Shown in pieces: positions 1-5,139 of a stretch of 17,262 nt of DNA. The stretch covers positions 1-17,262 of the forward strand of contig CALLQH010000300.1 in NCBI GenBank assembly GCA_938014945.1. Reading direction: 5' to 3'. The position numbers and the translations under genes are program-made. Below the pieces are notes generated by a model, which had not been told where the DNA came from, made no database searches, and saw nothing but the letters and a program-made list of their open reading frames with translations. Source of the stretch: an uncultured bacterium. GTDB lineage: Bacteria; Pseudomonadota; Alphaproteobacteria; SP197. Each line of letters opens with the position of its first letter. Position 1 is the first letter of the stretch.

Positions 1-216
1 GCGGCCGATTTCGGGAAACAGTTCGCCCAGCGTGCGCCCCTGCGCGGCGGTAACGGCGATACCGCTCGCCTCGGCAATCCAGTGATTCCAGAACACGATC
101 TGCGCCTGGGCGTCGAGAATGATGACGCCGTTGTCGCAATGGGCCAGCGCAGCACCGAAAAGATCGGCTGCCTGACCTTGCGGCTTGGTCTGCGAACGCA
201 ACCCTGCCACCGCCAC
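1..216 (-). CDS. PAS-domain signalling protein (N-terminus, partial)
   Basis: Only the first 72 codons are in the window; the rest lies beyond the left edge. The reading frame opens directly after the stop of the CheC-like gene (stop at 220-222) with GTG at 214-216 or GTG at 208-210. No strong Shine-Dalgarno distinguishes the two, so the start is uncertain. Residues about 18-72 read as the beginning of a PAS domain (DLFGAAL, then DNGVIILDAQAQIVFWNHW, then EASG and GRTLGELFPEIGR). This matches the usual PAS opening, a beta strand followed by a W-N motif and an E-x-x-G-x-x segment. The output domain is not visible and could be a histidine kinase, a diguanylate cyclase or another effector. Being third after a response regulator and a CheC phosphatase, with almost no spacing, it is probably the sensor or effector of that pathway. 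That is inference from position. Confidence 0.6.
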   Translation of the reverse strand, partial: MAVAGLRSQTKPQGQAADLFGAALAHCDNGVIILDAQAQIVFWNHWIAEASGIAVTAAQGRTLGELFPEIGR

Positions 217-219
217 GGC

Positions 220-828
220 CTAGTGAAGCCGGCCGAGCAGACGGGTTGCCGCATCGCGGAACGCACCGATCGAATCAACATTGAGAACGAAGGTGACGTA
301 GCCCTCGATCTCGCGTCCCTCGACCGTGAAGTCGACCTTGACCACGAGCACCACCTCGAAACCCTTCGCACCCCGCAGCATGGCTCCCGAGGGACCGGCA
401 AGGAAACGGGGCAACGAGGTTGCCACCTCACGGTCGAGCAGGTCGCCGAAGCTGCTGAGACAGGCATTGAGGATGATGTTGCCGATTTCGGTGAGCGCTT
501 CGCGTTCCAGTTCGGTGATCGCGGTGACCGGCTCCTGGCTGCGCAGAACGATCTGGGCCAGCGCCCGGCTGCTTGCGTCGTGGAACATCAGCAGGGCGGA
601 GCCATCGAACGGCCCGGTGAAATCCTGGCTGATCACGCAGATGTCGGTGCCGAAACGACGCCGGAAATAGTCGACCGCCTCATCCAGCGGCAGGACGACG
701 CAGAAGGGCACCGAAAACACGATGGGGGCATCCAGCAGATCGCTCAGCGCCGAGGCGGCCTTGCCTGCCCCGATGTTGAAGATCTCCGTGAACGCGTCGC
801 TTTCCTCTGCCGTGAAGTAGCTGGTCAT
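220..828 (-). CDS. CheC-type chemotaxis/response-regulator phosphatase
   Basis: This 202-residue protein has the CheC/CheX/FliY phosphatase fold signature. Two copies of the active-site pattern E-x-x-N are visible: E15-N18 in the first helix (FTEIFNIGAGKAASALSDLL) and E114-N117 in the second (REALTEIGNIILNACLSSFGDLL). Known CheC proteins carry two such sites and hydrolyse the aspartyl phosphate of CheY; CheX has one. With both sites intact, an active phosphatase is expected. Its ATG overlaps the stop of the upstream response regulator by 4 nt (ATGA), implying translational coupling. That regulator is therefore the likely substrate. No flagellar or other che genes are nearby, so the pathway need not be chemotaxis. 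The PAS protein follows within a few bases. Confidence 0.85.
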   Translation of the reverse strand: MTSYFTAEESDAFTEIFNIGAGKAASALSDLLDAPIVFSVPFCVVLPLDEAVDYFRRRFGTDICVISQDFTGPFDGSALLMFHDASSRALAQIVLRSQEPVTAITELEREALTEIGNIILNACLSSFGDLLDREVATSLPRFLAGPSGAMLRGAKGFEVVLVVKVDFTVEGREIEGYVTFVLNVDSIGAFRDAATRLLGRLH

Positions 829-1193
829 ATATCCGTCCCGATGTCGGCCAGCAGCTTGTCGATCTTCTCGGCCGTCACGGGCTTGGCGACGAAATGGCAT
901 CCGGCCTGGCTGGCGCGTTCGCGCATGGCGTTCTGGATGTTGGCCGTAACCAGAGCGATGTGCGCCCGGGGGGCATGTTCGCGAAGCTGTCCGACCGCAT
1001 CGAGCCCGCTCTCGCCGGGCATGTTGTTGTCCAGAAACACCAGGTCGGGTGCTTCCTGGGCGACCGAACTGATGGCCTGGGCGGCATTCTCGACCTCGCG
1101 GATCCTGGCGGTCGGCCAACGCTCGGAGATCAGGCCCGCAACCATCATGCGGGCCAGCCTGCTGTCGTCGACAATGAGCACCGAACGGATCAT
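825..1193 (-). CDS. Stand-alone response regulator receiver protein
   Basis: This is a single receiver domain of 122 residues with no output domain. The acidic pair D9-D10, the phospho-acceptor D55 (LVFLDNNMPG), T83 and K104 (FVAKPV) are all present, so it should be phosphorylated and should switch conformation like CheY. I chose the ATG at 1191-1193 because a strong GGAGGGGGG Shine-Dalgarno lies a few bases upstream and the protein then begins MIRSVLIVDDSR, the usual receiver start. The reading frame stays open further upstream but that extension has no receiver character. It is the first gene of a three-gene set; its stop overlaps the start of the CheC-like phosphatase gene. It probably acts by protein-protein contact. 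The cognate kinase is not certain and could be the partial PAS protein. Confidence 0.88.
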   Translation of the reverse strand: MIRSVLIVDDSRLARMMVAGLISERWPTARIREVENAAQAISSVAQEAPDLVFLDNNMPGESGLDAVGQLREHAPRAHIALVTANIQNAMRERASQAGCHFVAKPVTAEKIDKLLADIGTDI

Positions 1194-1300
1194 TTCCCCC
1201 CTCCGCGAACACGAACCTGTTCGGCCGCGCTCGTCTGGCAGAGCGAGGGTCGTGTTGGCTGGCATCCTATCACGATCCGCGCTCATGGAAGGACGTAGAA

Positions 1301-1312
1301 CGCGCCGGCGCG
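1301..1312. repeat. 12-bp GC palindrome
   Basis: CGCGCCGGCGCG is perfectly self-complementary. It lies between the terminator-like hairpin of the upstream operon and the response-regulator gene. In GC-rich DNA such a palindrome can occur by chance, so its function is unknown. Confidence 0.3.
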
Positions 1313-1324
1313 GAAACAAAGGGG

Positions 1325-1374
1325 GCGTGTTCTCCTGCGTGATGGCCGTCACGCACGCAGGACTGCTCACACGC
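1325..1374 (-). terminator. Long inverted repeat downstream of the glycosyltransferase gene, possible terminator
   Basis: Arms TCCTGCGT (1333-1340) and ACGCAGGA (1355-1362) are perfectly complementary. They are flanked by a second pair, GCGTGT (1325-1330) and ACACGC (1369-1374), giving an extended hairpin of about 50 nt. The central part also holds an alternative, nearly perfect 18-bp palindrome at 1337-1354. On the minus strand the hairpin lies about 60 nt after the glycosyltransferase stop and is followed by CCCCC and a short T-rich run (TTTGTTT). It could end the lipid-remodelling transcript before the response-regulator operon. The T-run is imperfect, so an operator for the signalling operon is an alternative. 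Confidence 0.4.
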
Positions 1375-1381
1375 AGGGAAG

Positions 1382-1395
1382 GTGACTGCAGTCAC
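1382..1395. promoter_or_regulatory. Perfect 14-bp palindrome GTGACTGCAGTCAC
   Basis: GTGACTGCAGTCAC is identical to its own reverse complement. It lies 40-50 nt downstream of the glycosyltransferase stop and about 190 nt upstream of the response-regulator start, next to the long hairpin. With no loop it is a poor RNA hairpin but has the shape of a dimeric protein-binding site. No regulator can be named. Confidence 0.35.
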
Positions 1396-1433
1396 GCAAC
1401 CTATGGTCGACGGACTGCTGGGCAGGCTCGCGC

Positions 1434-2468
1434 TCAGGCTCTCAGCGGTTGTATTGCCGGCATGGCCGCGTCCGTGAGCAGGGCGAGATTGTCGGCGAAC
1501 TGCTGGGCGGTACGGTCCCAGCCATGGCCCAGGGCAAAACTCCGGCAGTCATCGCGGGAGAGAGCCAACGCGGCCCTGGCGGCGCGGCCGAGATCCTCGT
1601 CCAGCACGGCCACCCTGGGATCGTTGACGACGTCGATCGGCCCGGTCACCGGATAGGCGGCCACCGGCACGCCGCAGGCCAGGGCCTCCAGCAGGACCAG
1701 GCCAAAGGTGTCGGTGCGGCTCGGGAAGACGAAGGCATCGGCATCGGCGAAGGCCGCCGACAAGGCCTCGCCGTGCAGGGTGCCGAGGAAGCGCGCCTCG
1801 GGATGACGCCGCGCCAGGGCGGCGCGCTGGGGCCCGTCGCCGATCACCACCTTGGTGCCGGGCAGGTCCAGTGCCAGGAAGGCGCCGATGTTCTTTTCCA
1901 CCGCGACACGCCCGACATAGGCAAAGACCGGGCGCGGCAGATCGCCGAGGCCTCCGCGCCGGGGCCGGAAAAGTTCGGTGTCGACGCCGCGCGACCAGGC
2001 GACGACGTTCCCGAAGCCGCGCTGTTCCAGCTCGCGCCGCAGCGATGCGGTCGCCACCATCACGGCGCTGGCCGGGCCGTGGAAGCGGCGCAGCACGGCG
2101 TAACCCAGACCCACGGGCAGGCCGAAGCGCGCCTGTACGTATTCGGGAAAACGGGTGTGGAAGCTGGTCGTGAAGGCCAGCCCACGGCGCAGGCAGAGCG
2201 CGCGTGTGGCATGGCCGATGGGCCCCTCCGTGGCGATATGGATGGCGTCGGGGGCAAAGGTGTCGATGCGTCTGGCAATGCCCCGGCCCGGCGCCAGGGC
2301 GAGGCGGATTTCCGGATAGGTCGGGCAGGGGATGGAGCGGAAACCGTCGGGCGCCACCACCTCCACCGTGACTCCGGCCGCGGTCAGCTCGTCGCGCACC
2401 CGCGCCAGGGTGCGCACCACGCCGTTGACCTGGGGATACCAGGCGTCGGTCGCCAGCAGGAGGCGCAT
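1434..2468 (-). CDS. agt: GT-B family 4 glycosyltransferase, Agt-like glycolipid synthase
   Basis: This 344-residue GT-B fold glycosyltransferase opens with MRLLLATDAWYPQVNGVV, the nucleotide-independent N-terminal lobe of GT4 enzymes. It has the SFHTRFPEY segment typical of the GDP-mannose/UDP-hexose diacylglycerol group. The C-terminal lobe carries VGRVAVEKN and the donor-binding E-x7-E region (SRTDTFGLVLLEALACG, second Glu at residue 261). Its ATG overlaps the stop of the preceding metallophosphoesterase gene by 1 nt (TGATG). In Rhizobiales the same gene pair encodes PlcP and Agt: the transferase adds glucose, galactose or glucuronate to diacylglycerol, making phosphorus-free membrane lipids when phosphate is scarce. 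The family call rests on visible motifs. The Agt assignment rests mainly on the pairing, and the donor sugar cannot be read from sequence. It probably sits at the cytoplasmic membrane. Confidence 0.72.
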   Translation of the reverse strand: MRLLLATDAWYPQVNGVVRTLARVRDELTAAGVTVEVVAPDGFRSIPCPTYPEIRLALAPGRGIARRIDTFAPDAIHIATEGPIGHATRALCLRRGLAFTTSFHTRFPEYVQARFGLPVGLGYAVLRRFHGPASAVMVATASLRRELEQRGFGNVVAWSRGVDTELFRPRRGGLGDLPRPVFAYVGRVAVEKNIGAFLALDLPGTKVVIGDGPQRAALARRHPEARFLGTLHGEALSAAFADADAFVFPSRTDTFGLVLLEALACGVPVAAYPVTGPIDVVNDPRVAVLDEDLGRAARAALALSRDDCRSFALGHGWDRTAQQFADNLALLTDAAMPAIQPLRA

Positions 2469-3268
2469 CAGGCGGCGAAGGCTGCCGTGGCGGTACGCGT
2501 GGCGGCGTGGGTCTGGCGCTCCTCGGCCCAGTGGACCAGCTGCAGCGTGCCGTCGGGCTGTTCGATCAGCGCCGTGCAGCCCTCCACCCAGTCGCCGTCG
2601 TTGCAGTAGAGGATGCCTTCGATCTCGCGCATCTCGGCCTTGTGGATGTGGCCGCAGACGACGCCGTCGACACCGTGGCGGCGGGCTTCCTCGGCGATGG
2701 CGTGTTCGAAATTGTCGATGAACGAGACCGCGCCCTTGACCATGCCCTTGAGGTAGGCCGACAGCGACCAGTAGCCGAAGCCCAGGCGGTGACGCGCGGC
2801 GTTGAACTGGCGGTTGAGCTCCAGGGTCAGCGTGTAGGCCCAGTCGCCCAGCTTGGCCAGCCACTTGGCGTGGTTGACGATGCCGTCGAACTGGTCGCCG
2901 TGCAGGACCAGGAGGCGGCGGCCGTCGGCGGTGGTGTGAATCGCCTGGCGCTGCACCTCCAGCGTGCCGACCATCAGGCCGACGTATTCGCGCAGCACCT
3001 CGTCATGGTTGCCCGGCACGTAGATGACCCGGGTGCCCCGGCGCGCCTTGGCGAGGATTTCATGGACGACCTCGCTGTGGCTGGGCGCCCAGTACCAGCT
3101 CTTTTTCAGGCGCCAGCCGTCGATGATGTCGCCCACCAGATAGAGTTCGTCAGCCTCGAAGGAACGCAGGAACTCCAGCAGCAGGTCGGCGCGGCAGCCG
3201 CGCGTGCCCAGGTGCGTGTCGGAAACCCAGACCGTGCGGTAACGGGTGAGTTCGACGCGTGCGTTCAT
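2468..3268 (-). CDS. plcP: Calcineurin-like metallophosphoesterase, PlcP-type phospholipase C / LpxH-like
   Basis: This 266-residue two-metal phosphoesterase shows every family motif in order: D17-x-H19 (SDTHLGTRGC), G46-D47 (VGDIIDGW), G86-N87-H88-D89, H123-G124-D125, and G206-H-I-H209. COG2908 proteins of this length are usually named UDP-2,3-diacylglucosamine diphosphatase. The DTHLGTRGC opening, the YWSLSAYLKGMVK segment and the following glycosyltransferase gene fit the subgroup of Sinorhizobium PlcP. That enzyme cleaves phosphatidylcholine and related lipids to diacylglycerol under phosphate limitation. The product would be the acceptor for the downstream transferase. The start is ATG 3266-3268 with AGAGGG about 6 nt upstream. 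Tandem 22-bp repeats upstream look like PhoB sites. An LpxH role in lipid A synthesis is the main alternative, less likely given the neighbour. Confidence 0.75.
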   Translation of the reverse strand: MNARVELTRYRTVWVSDTHLGTRGCRADLLLEFLRSFEADELYLVGDIIDGWRLKKSWYWAPSHSEVVHEILAKARRGTRVIYVPGNHDEVLREYVGLMVGTLEVQRQAIHTTADGRRLLVLHGDQFDGIVNHAKWLAKLGDWAYTLTLELNRQFNAARHRLGFGYWSLSAYLKGMVKGAVSFIDNFEHAIAEEARRHGVDGVVCGHIHKAEMREIEGILYCNDGDWVEGCTALIEQPDGTLQLVHWAEERQTHAATRTATAAFAA

Positions 3269-3310
3269 GAGAAGCCCTCTGACAAATATCGGTTGCGCAT
3301 GTTGTGAGGG

Positions 3311-3346
3311 CTATCCTTGAATCTGGAAAGCGATTTCCAAGGATAG
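3311..3346. promoter_or_regulatory. 36-bp inverted repeat in the plcP promoter/leader
   Basis: Arms CTATCCTTG (3311-3319) and CAAGGATAG (3338-3346) are perfectly complementary over 9 bp, with a further AATC/GATT pairing inside. It lies between the tandem 22-bp repeats and the plcP start, where the -10 region or leader should be (minus strand CTATCC at 3346-3341). There is no T-tract, so it is not an evident terminator. It could be a repressor operator or a leader hairpin. Confidence 0.45.
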
Positions 3347-3351
3347 AGCAA

Positions 3352-3395
3352 GTTTGCGACAGCAAATTCATGGGCCTGTTACAGAAGATTCATGG
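3352..3395 (-). promoter_or_regulatory. Tandem 22-bp direct repeats, candidate double Pho box
   Basis: Read on the minus strand, two adjacent 22-bp units (3395-3374 and 3373-3352) share 16 of 22 bases. Each starts CCATGAAT and has CTGT at offset 11 (CTGTAAC and CTGTCGC). PhoB sites consist of 7-bp CTGTCAT-like half-sites at 11-bp spacing, and strong promoters carry two 22-bp units in tandem. The CTGT half-sites match reasonably (5-6 of 7) but the CCATGAA half-sites match poorly. The block sits about 85-125 nt upstream of plcP, a gene known to be PhoB-activated in rhizobia. Spacing and gene context support the call; the half-site degeneracy weakens it. Confidence 0.45.
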
Positions 3396-3505
3396 TCTTC
3401 GTTCACCATGACTTCAAACGTCATCATGGGCATCCTCGTCCTGTCTGCCGGATGCATGGCGCGGCGCTTCGCCTTAGGATCGCGCTACCGGAAATGGAGG
3501 ATGCG

Positions 3506-3916
3506 ATGATGCGAACGGGTGGCTGCCTGTGCGGCGCGGTGCGCTACGAGATTTCAGGCCCCGATCCGGCAATCGACCTGTGCCATTGCGGCATGTGCCG
3601 CCGCCAGGGTGGCCACGCCCAGGCGGCGATGGCGGTGGCGCGCGGGGATTTCCGCTGGACCCGCACCGAGGGGCTTGCCTGGTATCGTTCGTCGGACCAT
3701 GGCCGGCGGCCCTTCTGCAATCGCTGCGGCTCGGCGCTGGGTTACGAAGAGGATGGCGACGACATGGTCTATCCCAATGCCGGTTCGCTTGACGACGGCG
3801 GTGAGGGACTCACCGTGCGCAGCCACATCCATACCGCGTCCAAGGGTGCCTACTACACAATCGCCGATGACGCTCCGCAATACGCGGAATTGCGTCCCGA
3901 GGACTCGAATCCGTGA
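3506..3916 (+). CDS. GFA/CENP-V family zinc-binding protein
   Basis: This 136-residue protein has the family's full cysteine pattern: C7-x-C9 (GGCLCGAVRY), C26-H-C28-x-x-C31 (LCHCGMCRRQGG), and C71-x-x-C74 (FCNRCGSALGY). These bind the structural and catalytic zinc ions in Gfa-type proteins (glutathione-dependent formaldehyde-activating enzyme). Most members have unknown substrates, so formaldehyde chemistry should not be assumed. I chose ATG 3506 because GGAGG at 3496-3500 lies 5 nt upstream; ATG 3509 is possible, while ATG 3494 would place the Shine-Dalgarno inside the gene. It is a single-gene unit, divergent from plcP across a 237-bp gap and ended by a terminator over its own stop codon. 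Confidence 0.85.
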   Translation: MMRTGGCLCGAVRYEISGPDPAIDLCHCGMCRRQGGHAQAAMAVARGDFRWTRTEGLAWYRSSDHGRRPFCNRCGSALGYEEDGDDMVYPNAGSLDDGGEGLTVRSHIHTASKGAYYTIADDAPQYAELRPEDSNP

Positions 3917-3932
3917 ATTCCCGGGTCTTTTT
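3902..3932 (+). terminator. Intrinsic terminator overlapping the GFA stop codon
   Basis: GACTC (3902-3906) pairs with GGGTC (3923-3927) with one G-U pair, and GAAT (3907-3910) pairs with ATTC (3917-3920). This gives a 9-bp stem with a two-base bulge and a six-base loop that contains most of the stop region. Five Ts follow directly (3928-3932). This is the classical stem plus U-tract arrangement, and it should insulate the transporter operon from upstream transcription. Confidence 0.5.
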
Positions 3933-3941
3933 GCTTCCAAA

Positions 3942-4007
3942 ATGCCCGCAATGGCTTCTGGACGCTGGGCGGCTGCGTCCTTAACCTACCGCCCAACCAG
4001 CGGGCAT
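3942..4007 (+). other. Nested inverted repeats, possible enclosed pseudoknot or operator cluster
   Basis: Three complementary pairs occur in 66 nt. An outer pair ATGCCCGC (3942-3949) / GCGGGCAT (4000-4007) has 8 perfect bp. A hairpin GGACGC (3960-3965) / GCGTCC (3975-3980) has 6 bp. The 9-nt loop of that hairpin holds TGGGCGG (3966-3972), perfectly complementary to CCGCCCA (3989-3995). In RNA this is an H-type pseudoknot closed by an outer helix, the geometry of several riboswitches. It lies 65 nt before the ProV-like start. No known riboswitch consensus is recognised. The terminator ends only 9 nt earlier, leaving little room for a promoter in between, so a DNA operator is an alternative reading. 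Confidence 0.45.
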
Positions 4008-4071
4008 CCGCGGACAAGAACAACCTTTGGGGCACTGCGACCGGCATGTTCGATCGCATGAGCGAGGTATG

Positions 4072-5139
4072 ATGGCACAAACCCAAGAGCGCGAAACGAA
4101 ACTGACCTGCCGCAACGTCTGGAAGGTTTATGGCTCGGATGCCGGCAGCTTCTTTCCAGGCGGCAACGGTGCGGTCGACGACCCCGATGCCCTGGTCGAG
4201 CGGATCCGCGAGTCCGGCAACATCGGCGCGGCCTGCGACGTCAGCTTCGATGTCCATGAGGGTGAGATCTTTATCATCATGGGCCTTTCGGGCTCGGGCA
4301 AGTCGACCATCGTGCGCTGTCTCTCGCGCCTGGTGGAGCCGACCGCCGGCGAGGTGATCCTCGACGGCGAGAATCTGCTCAAGGTGAGCAAGGAAAAGCT
4401 CATCGACATCCGCCGCCACAAGATGGGCATGGTCTTCCAGAACTTCGGCCTGCTGCCCCATCTCTCCGTGCTCGAAAACGTCGCCTTCCCGCTCCAGGTC
4501 CAGGGCATCGACCGGGCGGCCCGCGTCAAGCGCGCCATGGAGATGATCGATCTGGTCGGGCTCAGCGGCCGCGAGACGAGTTACCCGCGCCAGCTTTCGG
4601 GCGGCCAGCAGCAGCGCGTCGGCATCGCCCGCAGCCTGGCCGTGGAGCCGGAGCTGTGGTTCCTCGACGAGCCGTTCTCGGCGCTCGATCCCCTGATCCG
4701 CCGTCAGATGCAGGACGAGTTCCTGCGCCTGCAGAAGATGCTCCACAAGACCATCGTCTTCATCACCCACGACTTCCTGGAAGCCCTGCGCCTGGCCGAC
4801 CGCATCGCCATCATGAAGGACGGCCGCGTTGTCCAGATCGGCACCCCGGCCGAGGTCGTGATGAAGCCGGCCAACGCCTATGTCGAGGAATTCACCCAGG
4901 ACGTGCCGCGCGTGAAGGTCATCACCGCCCGCGACATCATGTCCCAGGCGGGCAAGCCGCTCGAAGGCGCACAGACCGTGGCGCCCGGCACCACCCTGGA
5001 ACAGCTCATGCCGCGTTTTGGCGAGGGCCTGGACGCCGTCGCCGTGGCCGATGAATCCGGTACGGTGGTCGGTCATGTCACGCCCCAGGCGGTGCTCACG
5101 GCGCTGGCCACGGCCCATGAGGAAGGGAGCACGCTATGA
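4072..5139 (+). CDS. proV: Betaine/quaternary-amine ABC transporter ATPase (ProV/OpuAA family)
   Basis: This 355-residue ATPase energises an osmolyte-type importer at the inner membrane. Visible motifs are Walker A G71-LSGSGKST-79, Q-loop FQNFGLLPH (122-130), signature LSGGQQQR (175-182), Walker B WFLDEP (196-201) and H-loop H233. Residues 20-65 carry the ProV-specific insertion (PGGNGAVDDPDALVERIRESGN) missing from generic ATPases. After residue about 275 the tail (ITARDIMSQ then DAVAVADESGTVVGHVT) looks like a single CBS repeat, shorter than the paired repeats of E. coli ProV (about 400 aa). ATG 4072 is preferred over ATG 4069 because GCGAGG then has a 4-nt spacer. Its stop overlaps the permease start (ATGA). 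The substrate could be glycine betaine, choline, proline betaine or TMAO. Confidence 0.85.
   Translation: MAQTQERETKLTCRNVWKVYGSDAGSFFPGGNGAVDDPDALVERIRESGNIGAACDVSFDVHEGEIFIIMGLSGSGKSTIVRCLSRLVEPTAGEVILDGENLLKVSKEKLIDIRRHKMGMVFQNFGLLPHLSVLENVAFPLQVQGIDRAARVKRAMEMIDLVGLSGRETSYPRQLSGGQQQRVGIARSLAVEPELWFLDEPFSALDPLIRRQMQDEFLRLQKMLHKTIVFITHDFLEALRLADRIAIMKDGRVVQIGTPAEVVMKPANAYVEEFTQDVPRVKVITARDIMSQAGKPLEGAQTVAPGTTLEQLMPRFGEGLDAVAVADESGTVVGHVTPQAVLTALATAHEEGSTL

Noticed and set aside
1206..1223. GAAC/GTTC repeats resembling an alphaproteobacterial LexA box
   Set aside because: The spacings are 2 and 8 bases rather than the required 7, and the downstream gene is not an SOS gene.
825..1370. N-terminally extended response regulator starting at 1370
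   Set aside because: The extra 59 residues have no domain. The internal ATG at 1193 has a strong Shine-Dalgarno and gives a normal receiver start.
82..1656. Open frame of 524 codons on the plus strand across the signalling genes
   Set aside because: It crosses two real minus-strand genes and an intergenic region and shows no recognisable domain.
3408..3424. ATGAC-N7-GTCAT dyad upstream of the GFA gene
   Set aside because: Arms are only 5 bp and no regulator is recognised. It may be part of the same regulatory region as the tandem repeats but is too short to call on its own.
4036..4058. TGCGA/TCGCA inverted repeat before the ATPase start
   Set aside because: Five-base arms with a 13-base spacer are expected by chance in this composition.
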